Origin: Achromobacter arsenitoxydans SY8
GTDB taxonomy: Bacteria > Pseudomonadota > Gammaproteobacteria > Burkholderiales > Burkholderiaceae_B
DNA: 64,000 nt
NCBI RefSeq assembly: GCF_000236785.1
Contig: NZ_AGUF01000001.1
Location: 88,424-152,423 of the forward strand
Direction of reading: 5' to 3'
Part shown: positions 52,410 through 61,684 of the stretch, piece after piece
Position numbering within the stretch: position 1 is the first letter of the stretch
Layout of the letters: each line of letters starts with the position of its first letter
Made by a program: the position numbers and the translations under genes
The notes under the pieces: model-generated
The model's database searches: none
The model's input: only the letters and a program-made list of their open reading frames with translations
Told to the model about the DNA's origin: nothing

Positions 52410-53588
52410 TCAGGCGGTTTCGTTGAACAGTTCGCGGCCGATCAGCATGCGGCGGATCTCGCTGGTGCCGGCGCCGATTTCATACAGCTTGGCGTCGCGC
52501 CACAGGCGGCCCACCGGGTATTCGTTGATGTAGCCGTTTCCGCCCAGGATCTGCACGCCCTCGCCGGCCATCCACGTGGCTTTTTCCGCCGTGTACAGGA
52601 TCAGCGCCGCGCAGTCCTTGCGCACCTGGCGCACGTGTTCCGAGCCCAGCTTGTCCAGGTTCTTGCCCACTTGGTAGCAGAAGGCGCGGCTGGCCTGCAG
52701 GGTGGTGTACAGGTCGGCGACCTTGCCCTGGATGAGCTGGAATTCGCCGATGGCCTGGCCGAACTGCTTGCGGTCATGGATGTAGGGCACCACGACGTCC
52801 ATTACGGCCTGCATGATGCCCAGCGGGCCGCCGGACAGCACGGCGCGTTCGTAGTCCAGGCCGCTCATCAGCACTTTGACGCCGCCATTGACCTGGCCCA
52901 GCACGTTTTCCTCGGGGATCTCGCAGTCCTGGAACACCAGTTCGCCGGTGTGGCTGCCGCGCATGCCCAGCTTGTCCAGCTTCTGCGCCACCGAGAAGCC
53001 CTTAAAGCCCTTTTCCACCAGGAAGGCGGTGATGCCGCGCTGGTGGGCTTCGGGGTCGGTCTTGGCGTAGACGACCAGCGTGTCGGCGTCGGGGCCGTTG
53101 GTGATCCACATCTTGGTGCCGTTCAGCACGTAGCGGTCGCCTTTCTTGTCCGCGCGCAGCTTCATGCTGACGACGTCGGAGCCCGCGCCGGGCTCGCTCA
53201 TGGCCAGGGCGCCCACGTGTTCGCCGGAGATCAGCTTGGGCAGGTACTTCGCCTTCTGGGCGGCCGTGCCGTTGCGGTTGATCTGGTTCACGCACAGGTT
53301 GGAGTGGGCGCCGTAGGACAGGCCCACCGAGGCGCTGGCGCGCGAGATTTCCTCCATCACGACCATGTGGGCCAGGTAGCCCAGGTTGGCGCCGCCGTAT
53401 TCTTCGTCGGCGGTCATGCCCAGGACGCCGAGTTCACCGAATTTGCGCCAGAGGTCCATGGGGAACTGGTCGCTGCGATCGACTTCCGCGGCGCGCGGCG
53501 CGATCTCGGCCTGCGCGAAATTGCGTACGGCGTCGCGCAGCATGTCCAGGTCTTCGCCCAGGTCGAAGTTCAGGCCGGGAAGGTTCAT
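52410..53588 (-). CDS. liuA: Isovaleryl-CoA dehydrogenase
   Basis: Acyl-CoA dehydrogenase of 392 residues that oxidises isovaleryl-CoA to 3-methylcrotonyl-CoA with FAD, the third step in leucine breakdown. Flavin- and substrate-binding marks are [24 protein letters not shown] and [32 protein letters not shown]. The N-terminus ([21 protein letters not shown]) fits isovaleryl-CoA dehydrogenases. It is the first gene of the Liu cluster; its promoter region holds a LiuR-like site. Confidence 0.93.
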   Translation of the reverse strand: MNLPGLNFDLGEDLDMLRDAVRNFAQAEIAPRAAEVDRSDQFPMDLWRKFGELGVLGMTADEEYGGANLGYLAHMVVMEEISRASASVGLSYGAHSNLCVNQINRNGTAAQKAKYLPKLISGEHVGALAMSEPGAGSDVVSMKLRADKKGDRYVLNGTKMWITNGPDADTLVVYAKTDPEAHQRGITAFLVEKGFKGFSVAQKLDKLGMRGSHTGELVFQDCEIPEENVLGQVNGGVKVLMSGLDYERAVLSGGPLGIMQAVMDVVVPYIHDRKQFGQAIGEFQLIQGKVADLYTTLQASRAFCYQVGKNLDKLGSEHVRQVRKDCAALILYTAEKATWMAGEGVQILGGNGYINEYPVGRLWRDAKLYEIGAGTSEIRRMLIGRELFNETA

Positions 53589-53708
53589 CAGTGTCTCCGT
53601 GATAGTGGGTACTTACATTCTTGTCGGCGCCCGTTGCTTCGCCTGGTAGCCGGGTGAGGCTCATGATGCGCCGATCACTCGACGCCGCGCAATGATGCAG
53701 TGCAAATA

Positions 53709-53728
53709 TTACGTTTACGTAAACGTAA
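53709..53728. promoter_or_regulatory. LiuR-like operator before liuA
   Basis: TTACGTTTACGTAAACGTAA is a perfect 20-bp palindrome about 120 bases upstream of the liuA start and about 105 before the divergent amidohydrolase gene. Its right part, 19 bp from 53713, recurs exactly at 56851-56869 beside liuR. Confidence 0.75.
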
Positions 53729-53833
53729 ATTGGATTCGGGTTATCCCTAGCGCCTCATGACCGTCCCGGGGAGTAGCGGTGAGTAATATTCCTGCCGATC
53801 CTTGAATCCTGAATCACCTCGATGGAGTAAGCC

Positions 53834-55009
53834 GTGCTCGAACTTTCCAACCTGGACGACATTGTGGCGCTGCGCCGCGACATCCATATGCATCCCGAGC
53901 TTTGCTACGAGGAGCACCGCACGGCCAAGGTGGTGGCGGACGCGCTGCGCGGCTGGGGCATCGAGACGCATACCGGCATCGCCAAGACCGGCGTCGTGGG
54001 CGTGATCAAGCGCGGCACGTCGGACCGGGCCATCATGCTGCGCGCCGACATGGACGCCCTGCCCATGCAGGAGGAAAACCAGTTCGAACACCGCTCGCGC
54101 CACGACGGCAAGATGCACGGCTGCGGCCATGACGGGCATACGGCCATGCTGCTGGCCGCCGCGCAGCACCTGCAGACGGCGGGCGGCTTCGACGGCACGG
54201 TGTACCTGTGCTTCCAGCCGGCCGAAGAAGGCGGCGCGGGCGGCCGCGCCATGATCCAGGACGGCCTGTTCACGCGCTTCCCGTGCGAAGCCGTGTTCGG
54301 CATGCACAACTGGCCGGGCCTGCCGGCCGGTTCGTTCGGCGTCTGTTCCGGCCCCATGATGGCGGCCGCCAACGGCTTCAAGATCACGGTCAAGGGCAAG
54401 GGCGGCCATGCCGCCGCGCCGCAGGACTGCAATGACCCGGTGCCCGCGCTGTTCGCCATCGGCCAGTCGCTGCAGACCATCCTGACGCGCAGCAAGCGCC
54501 CGCTGGACGCCGCCGTGCTGTCGATCACCCAGGTGCAGGCGGGCGGCAGCGTCATCAACGTGATCCCGAACACGGCGTGGCTGGGCGGCTCGGTGCGGGC
54601 CTACAGCACCGACGTGGTCGACCTGATCGAACGCCGGATGAAGGAGATCGCCGGCAACATCGCCGCCGCGCACGGCTGCGAGGCCGACGTTTTCTTCGAG
54701 CGCCGCTACCCGGCGCTGGTCAACACCGTGGCCGAGACCGAGTTCTGCATGGGCGTCATGCGCGAGGTCGTGGGCGAGGACCGCGCGCTGACGATCGAAC
54801 CGGCCATGGCGTCGGAAGACTTTGCCTTCCTGCTGCAGGAAAAGCCTGGCTGCTACGTGTTCCTGGGCAACGGCGACGGCGAACACCGCATGGCGGGCCA
54901 CGGCCTGGGCCCCTGCATGCTGCACAACGCCAGCTATGACTTCAATGATTCTCTGATTCCGGCGGGCGCGTCGTACTGGGTTCGCCTGGCGCAACGCTAC
55001 CTTGCGTGA
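53834..55009 (+). CDS. M20-family amidohydrolase (hippurate-hydrolase-like)
   Basis: 391 residues with the two-metal site: MHPELCYEEHRTA, MHGCGHDGHTAML, FQPAEEGGAGG and the late SEDFAFLLQ, matching HipO/IAA-amino-acid hydrolases that split N-acyl amino acids. A small dimerisation domain is implied by the middle part. It starts with GTG at 53834, with GGAG eight bases upstream. It is divergent from liuA and shares the LiuR-like operator region; a Bug receptor gene follows 58 bases on. Confidence 0.9.
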   Translation: MLELSNLDDIVALRRDIHMHPELCYEEHRTAKVVADALRGWGIETHTGIAKTGVVGVIKRGTSDRAIMLRADMDALPMQEENQFEHRSRHDGKMHGCGHDGHTAMLLAAAQHLQTAGGFDGTVYLCFQPAEEGGAGGRAMIQDGLFTRFPCEAVFGMHNWPGLPAGSFGVCSGPMMAAANGFKITVKGKGGHAAAPQDCNDPVPALFAIGQSLQTILTRSKRPLDAAVLSITQVQAGGSVINVIPNTAWLGGSVRAYSTDVVDLIERRMKEIAGNIAAAHGCEADVFFERRYPALVNTVAETEFCMGVMREVVGEDRALTIEPAMASEDFAFLLQEKPGCYVFLGNGDGEHRMAGHGLGPCMLHNASYDFNDSLIPAGASYWVRLAQRYLA

Positions 55010-55067
55010 TGTGCTTTACCGCTATCCGTTTTACCAACGCAGTGCTACGCAACATCACTAGGACGAT

Positions 55068-56039
55068 ATGAAAAAGAAGACATTGCTGATCAAGGCCGCG
55101 GGGGCGGCCCTGGCAATCATGGCAAGCGGCGCAATGGCCCAGACCTGGCCGGCCAAGCCTGTCACCGTGGTCGTGCCCTACACCGCAGGCGGCAGCGCCG
55201 ATGCGATCGGGCGCCGCCTGGGCGACGCGCTGCGCAAGGAAGCGAACGTGACCGTCATCGTCGAGAACAAGCCTGGCGCGGGCGCTTCCGTGGGCACGGA
55301 CTACGTGGCGCGGGCGCAGCCGGACGGCACCACGCTGCTGTTGGCCTCGACCAGCCCGCTGACCATCTTCCCGCACCTGGCCAAGACCAACTACGACCCG
55401 ATGAAAGACCTGACGCCGGTGGCCAGCGTGGCCGTGGCGCCGGTCGCCATCGTGGCGACCAAGGCGTTGCCGGTGAAGGATTTCGCGGGCCTGGTCGAAT
55501 ACGCCAAGTCGCATCCGGAAGGCGTGCGCTACGGCACGCCGGGCCAGGGCACCGTGGCCCACATCGGCATGGCCGCCGTGACGACCCAGACCGGCACCAA
55601 GATGCTGCACGTGCCCTATCGCGGCAACAGCCAGGCGCTGACCGACGGGCTGGGCGGCGTGGTGGAACTGCTGGTGGTCAACAGCGATGTCGTGTTGCCG
55701 CACGTCGCCAACGGCGCGCTCAAGCCGCTGGCCGTGATGGCGCCGCAGCGTCTGGCCGCGTGGCCGGACGTGCCGACGATGGCCGAGCTGAAGCTGCCGC
55801 AGGCGCAGTACTACTCGAACTTCGGCGTGTTCGCGCCCGCCAACCTGCCGCCGGCGGTGTCGCAGCCGCTGCAGGCCGCGTTGACCAAGGCCGTGGCCAG
55901 CGCGGAGTTCCAGGACCTGCTGGCCAAGTCGTTCCTGCAGCCGGGCACGGCCTCGGGCGAGGCCTTCGCCAAGCAGGTGCAGGCCGAGTTCACGAACAAC
56001 GCCCGCATCATCAAGGAAGGCAACATCAAGGCCGAGTAA
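55068..56039 (+). CDS. Bug-family periplasmic solute receptor
   Basis: 323 residues, signal peptide (MKKKTLLIKAAGAALAIMAS...AMAQ) and the Bug pattern VTVVVPYTAGGSADAIGRRLGDAL, VENKPGAGASVG and VPYRGNSQAL. It would bring a small organic acid to a tripartite transporter encoded elsewhere. Probably cotranscribed with the amidohydrolase, perhaps recovering its substrate or product. Terminator follows. Confidence 0.92.
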   Translation: MKKKTLLIKAAGAALAIMASGAMAQTWPAKPVTVVVPYTAGGSADAIGRRLGDALRKEANVTVIVENKPGAGASVGTDYVARAQPDGTTLLLASTSPLTIFPHLAKTNYDPMKDLTPVASVAVAPVAIVATKALPVKDFAGLVEYAKSHPEGVRYGTPGQGTVAHIGMAAVTTQTGTKMLHVPYRGNSQALTDGLGGVVELLVVNSDVVLPHVANGALKPLAVMAPQRLAAWPDVPTMAELKLPQAQYYSNFGVFAPANLPPAVSQPLQAALTKAVASAEFQDLLAKSFLQPGTASGEAFAKQVQAEFTNNARIIKEGNIKAE

Positions 56040-56052
56040 ACGGCGGCGTATG

Positions 56053-56094
56053 AAAAAAAAGCGCGCGACCCTTGGGGTTCGCGCGCTTTTTTTG
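56053..56094. terminator. Bidirectional terminator
   Basis: AGCGCGCGAACCC and GGGGTTCGCGCGCT form a stem flanked by A-run and T-run of eight and seven bases, so it can work on both strands. It separates the Bug gene from convergent ynfA. Confidence 0.95.
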
Positions 56095-56113
56095 TAGGTG
56101 CGAGCAAGCCGGA

Positions 56114-56446
56114 CTACGCGCTGCGCGGCCCGAACATGATCACCAGCATGCCCGCCAGGCACAGACCCACGCCGATCCAGTCGCTGGCGCTGGGGCGCAC
56201 GCCGTCCACGGCCCAGAGCCACAGCAGCGCCATGCCGATATAGACGCCGCCATAGGCGGCATAGACCCGGCCCGACGCGGTGGGGTGCAGCGTCAGCAGC
56301 CACGCGAACAGCGCCAGGCTGAGCGCGGCGGGCGCCAATAGCCAGATGGAATGGCCTTTACGCAGCCACAGGTAAGGCAGGTAGCAGCCGATGATCTCGG
56401 CCAGCGCGGTCAAGATGAACAGCGCGACGGTCTGCAGGGCGGCCAT
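56114..56446 (-). CDS. ynfA: YnfA-family small membrane protein
   Basis: 110 residues with four hydrophobic helices and the family marks [16 protein letters not shown] near residue 15 and [12 protein letters not shown] near 58. YnfA resembles small multidrug resistance transporters, but the substrate in most bacteria is unknown. The start at 56446 gives the family length; a longer frame exists but would add an unrelated tail. It begins just 10 bases after the liuR stop and may be cotranscribed with liuR. Confidence 0.9.
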   Translation of the reverse strand: MAALQTVALFILTALAEIIGCYLPYLWLRKGHSIWLLAPAALSLALFAWLLTLHPTASGRVYAAYGGVYIGMALLWLWAVDGVRPSASDWIGVGLCLAGMLVIMFGPRSA

Positions 56447-56456
56447 GCGCGGGGCC

Positions 56457-56837
56457 CTAGGGTTTCTGCGCCAGCAGGACGCGGCACTGGCGCTCCTGTT
56501 CGGCGATTTCGTGCAGGGTGTCGTCAATGTCGCGACGCTGCTGTTCCAGCGTGGCGCGGTGCTGTTCCAGCACGCTCAGGTACTGTCGCAACTGCACCTC
56601 GGTGTCGCCCGGTCCGTCGTACATGTCGATGAGCGTCAGGATTTCGGACAGCTGCAGGCCCAGCCGCTTGCCCCGCAGGGCCAGTTTCAGGCGCGTGCGG
56701 TCGCGTGGCCCGAAGATACGGTTGCGGCCCTCGCGCGCCGGGCTGACGATCCCCTGGTCTTCATAGAAGCGAATCGTGCGGGGCGTGACGTCGAACTCGC
56801 GCGAGAGTTCAGAGATGGTCCAGGTTGACGGGGGCAT
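56457..56837 (-). CDS. liuR: MerR-family regulator LiuR
   Basis: 126-residue MerR protein. The N-terminal winged helix is [25 protein letters not shown], followed by [20 protein letters not shown] and a coiled coil. The motif order and lack of metal cysteines match LiuR, the regulator of leucine and isovalerate catabolism in proteobacteria. It should bind the site before liuA and the copy in its own promoter. It is about 3 kb from the Liu operon, on the same strand. Confidence 0.85.
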   Translation of the reverse strand: MPPSTWTISELSREFDVTPRTIRFYEDQGIVSPAREGRNRIFGPRDRTRLKLALRGKRLGLQLSEILTLIDMYDGPGDTEVQLRQYLSVLEQHRATLEQQRRDIDDTLHEIAEQERQCRVLLAQKP

Positions 56838-56850
56838 GCGACGTGTGGCA

Positions 56851-56869
56851 GTTTACGTAAACGTAAATT
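56851..56869. promoter_or_regulatory. LiuR-like site in the liuR promoter
   Basis: GTTTACGTAAACGTAAATT is identical to 19 bp of the liuA operator region. It lies 13 bases upstream of the liuR start and about 40 before the divergent MBL-fold gene. Its position fits autoregulation and perhaps control of the neighbour. The left arm of the palindrome seen at liuA is not conserved here. Confidence 0.7.
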
Positions 56870-56906
56870 ATGATGACTTGACCGGATCGTCAAGCGTGGA
56901 GAGGCA

Positions 56907-57974
56907 ATGAACCCCAACGAACAGAAGCTTCAGTACCCCTGGGCCGATTTCCAGCCCGAAGCCGGCCGCGCGCATGTGGTGGCGGAAGGGGTCAAATGGA
57001 TCCGGATGCCGCTGCCGTTCGCGCTGGATCATATCAACCTCTGGCTGCTGCGCGACAACATTGACGGCAAGGACGGCTGGACCATCGTCGACTGCGGCAT
57101 CTCGCGCGACGAAGTGAAGACGCTGTGGGAAGACGTGTTCAAGAACGAACTGGACGGCCTGCCCGTGCTGCGCGTGCTGGTCACCCACATGCATCCTGAC
57201 CACATCGGCCTGGCCTATTGGCTGTGCGAACGCTGGAATGCGCGGCTGTGGATGACGATGACCGACTACATGGTGGCCTCGCTCTGGTCGTCGCGCCGCA
57301 ATGACGCTGGCGTAGGGCCGGGCGGACAATCGGCGGTCGAGCATTTCGCCCGTCATGGTCTGACCGACCCGGATGCGCAGGAACAGATCCGCCAGCGCGC
57401 CAGCTACTACCCCAACCTGGTTCCCGCGGTGCCCTCCCGCTACACCCGCATCATGCACGGCGACCAGGTCCGCATCGGCGGGCGCGACTGGCGCGTCATC
57501 GTCGGCTATGGCCACGCGCCCGAGCATGCGTCGCTGTTCTCGCCGGACCTGGGCGTGCTGATTTCCGGGGACATGGTGTTGCCGCGCATTTCCACCAACG
57601 TCAGCGTGTTTGACTACGAACCCGACGCCAATTCCCTGCCCCTGTACTTGCGGTCGCTGGACGGCTATGACGGCCTGCCGGACGACACGCTGGTGCTGCC
57701 GTCGCACGGCCGCCCGTTCAAGGGCCTGCACGAACGCATCGCCCAGCAGCACGAGCATCACCGCGACCGGCTGGCGGAGGTGCTGGAAGCCTGTGCAGTC
57801 GCGCCGCAGTCCACGTCCGACATCGTGCCCGTGCTGTTCAAGCGCAAACTGGATCTGCACCAGCTCACCTTCGCCATGGGCGAGGCGCTGGCGCACCTGC
57901 ACGCGCTGTACTTCGAAGGAAAACTGACGCGCGCCCTGGATGCGGACGGCATCGTGCGCTTCAAGGCCGCCTGA
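56907..57974 (+). CDS. MBL-fold metallo-hydrolase
   Basis: 355 residues with the metal-binding signature THMHPDHIG near residue 93, a later histidine in YGHAPEHASLF and the aspartate and histidine in ISGDMVLP and SHGRPF, which together hold two metal ions. A C-terminal helical part follows. The fold covers glyoxalase II-like, thioesterase and lactonase activities; the substrate here is unknown. Location opposite liuR, behind a LiuR-like site, suggests an acyl-CoA or acid metabolism role. Confidence 0.82.
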   Translation: MNPNEQKLQYPWADFQPEAGRAHVVAEGVKWIRMPLPFALDHINLWLLRDNIDGKDGWTIVDCGISRDEVKTLWEDVFKNELDGLPVLRVLVTHMHPDHIGLAYWLCERWNARLWMTMTDYMVASLWSSRRNDAGVGPGGQSAVEHFARHGLTDPDAQEQIRQRASYYPNLVPAVPSRYTRIMHGDQVRIGGRDWRVIVGYGHAPEHASLFSPDLGVLISGDMVLPRISTNVSVFDYEPDANSLPLYLRSLDGYDGLPDDTLVLPSHGRPFKGLHERIAQQHEHHRDRLAEVLEACAVAPQSTSDIVPVLFKRKLDLHQLTFAMGEALAHLHALYFEGKLTRALDADGIVRFKAA

Positions 57975-58001
57975 GCGGGGCCGGACAGGCGGCGCGGGGC
58001 T

Positions 58002-58628
58002 TTAGCGCGTCGCCGTCGCCAGCCGGACCGCCAGCCCCACGAACACCAGCGCGGCGATGCGGTTCAGCCAGCGCTTGGCGGTGACCGAGCGCTGCAGTAG
58101 TTCGCCGAACGCGCCCGAAAAGAAGGCGATGGCGCCGAACACCAGCAGCGTCGACACCATGAAGACCGCGCCCAGCTGCATGGTCTGCAGGCCCACCGGA
58201 CCCAGCCGGGGCGAGGTGAACTGCGGCAGGAAGGCGAAGAAGAACAGCAGCACCTTGGGATTCGTCAGGTTCATGACGATGCCGCGGCGATACAGGGCGC
58301 CGGGCCGCATTGGCTCGGGACGCTTGCCGGCTTCGGATTCCACCGGCGCGCGCAGGATCTGCCACGCCAGCCAGGCCAGGTAGGCCGCGCCCGCAAGCTT
58401 GAGCACGGTGAACGCCATGGGCGAGGCCGCGAACACCGCGGCCAGCCCCACCGCCACGGCAGCGGTATGTCCCAGCAGCCCCGTGCACAGGCCCAGCACG
58501 ACGAACATGCCCGCCTTGCGGCCCCAGATCGCCGACTGCATCAGCACGAACAGGTTGTCGGGCCCGGGAGTCAGGGCCAGCAGCACGGCAATGCCGAAGA
58601 ATGCGATCAGGGTGTCGAGGGGCAGCAT
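58002..58628 (-). CDS. LysE-family translocator (amino acid exporter)
   Basis: 208 residues with six hydrophobic segments, starting MLPLDTLIAFFGIAVLLALTPGPD, which is the LysE/RhtB N-terminal motif, and NLTNPKVLLFFFAFLPQF near 125. Such proteins export homoserine, threonine or other amino acids. The ATG at 58628 matches family length; the open frame upstream is excluded. Confidence 0.9.
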   Translation of the reverse strand: MLPLDTLIAFFGIAVLLALTPGPDNLFVLMQSAIWGRKAGMFVVLGLCTGLLGHTAAVAVGLAAVFAASPMAFTVLKLAGAAYLAWLAWQILRAPVESEAGKRPEPMRPGALYRRGIVMNLTNPKVLLFFFAFLPQFTSPRLGPVGLQTMQLGAVFMVSTLLVFGAIAFFSGAFGELLQRSVTAKRWLNRIAALVFVGLAVRLATATR

Positions 58629-58713
58629 GGGGTCTCGTCGGAAGCGGGGCCGGCCGGCGCCGGACAGTGGCATCATAAGGGCAAAGCCGATCAGACCAGG
58701 AGACAGACCGACC

Positions 58714-59439
58714 ATGACCGCCGCCGCACATCCCGACACGCAAACTGAAACCGCGGCATCGGCCGCCGCGGCGGCCGATGCCGCGCTCGAAACCTGGCTG
58801 CTTGCGCGCCATAGCTGCCGCGCGTTTCTCCCCGATCCCGTGCCGCGCGCCACCATCGAACGCATCCTGGCCCTGGCGCAGCGCACCGCGTCCTGGTGCA
58901 ACTGCCAGCCCTGGCAGGTGGCCATCACCGAAGGCGACGGCACGCGGCGGCTCAGCGACGCGCTGCAGCGCCGTGCGCAGCGTGACGGATTCACGCCCGA
59001 CTTCCCCTTCCCGCGCGAATACCGGGGCGACTACCTGGCCCGCCGCCGCGAATCGGGCTTCCAGCTGTACGGCGCCGTGGGCGTGCCGCGCGGCGACCGC
59101 GAGGCCTACCGGCGCCAGGAAATGCGCAACTTTGCGCTGTTCGACGCGCCGCACGTCGCCATCGTCACCACCGACGAGGCCCTGGGCGAATACGGCGCCA
59201 TGGACTGCGGCGGCTATGTCGCCAATTTCCTGCTGGCGGCCCAGGCCAATGGCGTGGCCACCGTGGCCCAGGCGTCGCTGGCCATGTATCCGGAAATCCT
59301 GCGCGAGGTCCTGGGCATCGGGTCCGACCGGCGCGTGGTCTGCGGCATCTCCTTCGGCTATGCGGACGCCGCGCATCCGGCCAACAGCTACCGCACCCGG
59401 CGGGCGGAATTGGAAGAAACGGTCAGCTGGATACGCTGA
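58714..59439 (+). CDS. Nitroreductase-family protein
   Basis: 241 residues with an alanine-rich N-terminal tail of about 25 residues and a nitroreductase domain: SCRAFLPDPVPRATIERILALAQRT and SWCNCQPWQVAIT bind FMN, and GYVANFLLAAQANGVAT and GISFGYAD are C-terminal marks. Such enzymes reduce nitro groups, quinones or flavin precursors with NAD(P)H. The metC gene follows 58 bases on, so the two may be linked. Confidence 0.88.
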   Translation: MTAAAHPDTQTETAASAAAAADAALETWLLARHSCRAFLPDPVPRATIERILALAQRTASWCNCQPWQVAITEGDGTRRLSDALQRRAQRDGFTPDFPFPREYRGDYLARRRESGFQLYGAVGVPRGDREAYRRQEMRNFALFDAPHVAIVTTDEALGEYGAMDCGGYVANFLLAAQANGVATVAQASLAMYPEILREVLGIGSDRRVVCGISFGYADAAHPANSYRTRRAELEETVSWIR

Positions 59440-59497
59440 AATTCTTCCCGCCTCCTGATATGGTTTGGTTTCCCCGGTTTTGTCGCACCCTTTGAAG

Positions 59498-60715
59498 ATG
59501 CCTACCAAACACATTGATACGGTTCTCCAGCACGCGGGCACCGCCCCGTTCAATCCCGAGACCGGCACGGCGCCGGTGCCGCTGCCCCCCATGCGGGCCA
59601 GCACGGTGCGCTTCGCCAACATCGCCGCCCTGGAAAACGCGCAGCGCAGCAAGGCGGCCGGCGGCCGGGCCACCACTTACGGCCGCATGGGCATGGACAC
59701 CCATGCCGCGCTCGAAGCCGTGTTCACGCAACTGGAAGGCGGCACGCACTGCTACCTGGCGCCCTCGGGCCTGTCGGCCATGACCATGGTCATGATGGCG
59801 CTGTGCTCGGCGGGCGACCACGCCCTGATCTCCGACTGCGTGTATGGCCCAATGCGCGAACTGGACGACGCTGTCCTCAAGCGCATGAACATCTCCATCA
59901 CGTATTTCTCGGCGGACGACGACCTGGAAGCGCTGGTGCAGCCGAACACCACGCTGCTGTATGTGGAATCGCCCGGTTCGCTGCTCTTCGAAATGCTGGA
60001 CATGGGCGCCATGGCCGCGTTCGCCAAGGACCACGGCCTGGTGCTGGCCACCGACAACACCTGGGGATCCGGCTACATCTACCGTCCGCTGACCCTGGGC
60101 GCGCAAGTCTCCGTCATCGCTGGCACCAAGTACGTGGGCGGCCATTCCGACCTGATGCTGGGCGCCGTGGTCACCAACGACGAAGCCATCGCCCGCAAGC
60201 TGAACCGCACGCAATACGCCATGGGCTACTCCATCAGCGCGGACGATGCCTGGCTGGCGCTGCGCGGCGTGCGCACCCTGCCCATCCGCATGGCCCAGCA
60301 CGCGCGCCACGCCATGCAGGTCTGCGAATTCCTCAACAGCCGCCCCGAGACCGTACGCCTGTTCCATCCCGCATGGCCCGCGGATCCAGGCCATGCGCTG
60401 TGGCAGCGCGACTGCACCGGGTCCAACGGCATGCTCTCCGTGGAACTGCGCCTGTCGCCGGACGCCGCGCGCGCCTTTGTCGACGCGCTGACCCTGTTCG
60501 GCATCGGCTTTTCGTGGGGCGGCTATGAAAGCCTGGTGCAGCTCGTATCGCCCAAGGACCTGTCCAAGCACCGGTACTGGGGCGAAGGCGACAACGCGCT
60601 GGTCCGCCTGCACATCGGGCTGGAATCGCCAGAAGACATCATCGCCGACCTGACCCAGGCCCTGGAAAAGGCCGCGGCATTCCAGGCGCAAGCCCAGGCC
60701 CAGGTCCAGCCCTGA
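59498..60715 (+). CDS. metC: Cystathionine beta-lyase
   Basis: 405-residue Cys/Met-metabolism PLP enzyme that cleaves cystathionine to homocysteine, pyruvate and ammonia. It starts HIDTVLQHAGTAPFNP, with TTYGRMGMDTHAALEA and the Schiff-base lysine in IAGTKYVGGHSDLMLG near 210. The C-terminal WGGYESLVQL is the substrate end. The length and order agree with betaproteobacterial beta-cystathionases. Tail is glutamine/alanine-rich. Confidence 0.93.
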   Translation: MPTKHIDTVLQHAGTAPFNPETGTAPVPLPPMRASTVRFANIAALENAQRSKAAGGRATTYGRMGMDTHAALEAVFTQLEGGTHCYLAPSGLSAMTMVMMALCSAGDHALISDCVYGPMRELDDAVLKRMNISITYFSADDDLEALVQPNTTLLYVESPGSLLFEMLDMGAMAAFAKDHGLVLATDNTWGSGYIYRPLTLGAQVSVIAGTKYVGGHSDLMLGAVVTNDEAIARKLNRTQYAMGYSISADDAWLALRGVRTLPIRMAQHARHAMQVCEFLNSRPETVRLFHPAWPADPGHALWQRDCTGSNGMLSVELRLSPDAARAFVDALTLFGIGFSWGGYESLVQLVSPKDLSKHRYWGEGDNALVRLHIGLESPEDIIADLTQALEKAAAFQAQAQAQVQP

Positions 60716-60736
60716 GGCCTTCGCGGCGCGGCGCCG

Positions 60737-61684
60737 TCAGGCCGCTGCGCCGCGGATCCACGCGCCGATGCGCGCCGCGATGCCGTCGCTGTTGTCGTCC
60801 ATCATGGGCATGTGCGAATTGCCCGCTATGCCCATGTCGGCCAGGCGCCACGTGTCCACGCGCGCGCCATTGCGCGCCAGCTCCTCGGCGTAGGCCGCGC
60901 CGCTTGCGCACAGCTTGCTCCACAGCGGCGTGGCGTCCAGGTAGTCGCCATAGACGAACAAAAACGGCTTGCCTGCAACGCTGGCCGCCACGACCTCGCT
61001 GGAAAACCCGGACGGTTCGATGCCGATCACGCCGCGCACAAGGTCCGGGCGCGCATGCAGCGCGCGGTAGGCCACTTCTCCGCCATGGCTGTGCGCCAGC
61101 ACCAGGCAGGGGCCCACGCGGTCCAGCACGGCGCAAAAGCCCTGCAGCGCGGCGTCGTTGTTGCCCAGCCAGCGCGGCACCGCGTGGCGGATGAAGCTGT
61201 CGAAGGCGGCTACCGGGAAGCGCTGGCCCGCGAAAGCGCGCCGCGCCTCGAAGTCCTCGGCCCGGCCGAAGCGGAACAGCGACCAGCTTTCCTCGGCGTT
61301 GCGGATGATGGGCGGTTCCGGCCACACCTGCGCGAACGGCGCCCAGCCGGCGCGCCCGCGCTCCACGTTGTCCACCACATAGACCGCATGCCCCTGCCGC
61401 AGGAAGTGCTGCACCCAGCCCTGCCGGCCGTCCGGCGTCTGCTCCCACATCGCGCCGGTCATCCCGCCGCCGTGCAGCAGCACGATGGGCAGCGGATGCG
61501 CCAATTGCGCCGGGATGAAGTACTGCACGTAGGCCTGCTCGAAGTGGTAAAGGCCGTTGGGGTCATAGGCCAGCGACGCGGTCTGCGTGAAGGCGATGTC
61601 GCGGGTGGGCTGGCCTTCTATGCGCACGGGCCTGCCGCCCGCATAGAAGCTGCCGAAGTCCGCCAGGGCCAGTTCCTTCGTCAT
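60737..61684 (-). CDS. Alpha/beta hydrolase-fold protein
   Basis: 315 residues. LPIVLLHGGGMTGAMWE holds the oxyanion loop, and the nucleophile lies in LVLAHSHGGEVAYRAL (S-x-G-G elbow), where the first conserved glycine is replaced by alanine-histidine. A late histidine (AGNSHMPMMDDNSD) is the likely third triad member. The reaction is unknown. The ATG overlaps the stop of the preceding binding-protein gene (ATGA), so both are made together. Confidence 0.8.
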   Translation of the reverse strand: MTKELALADFGSFYAGGRPVRIEGQPTRDIAFTQTASLAYDPNGLYHFEQAYVQYFIPAQLAHPLPIVLLHGGGMTGAMWEQTPDGRQGWVQHFLRQGHAVYVVDNVERGRAGWAPFAQVWPEPPIIRNAEESWSLFRFGRAEDFEARRAFAGQRFPVAAFDSFIRHAVPRWLGNNDAALQGFCAVLDRVGPCLVLAHSHGGEVAYRALHARPDLVRGVIGIEPSGFSSEVVAASVAGKPFLFVYGDYLDATPLWSKLCASGAAYAEELARNGARVDTWRLADMGIAGNSHMPMMDDNSDGIAARIGAWIRGAAA

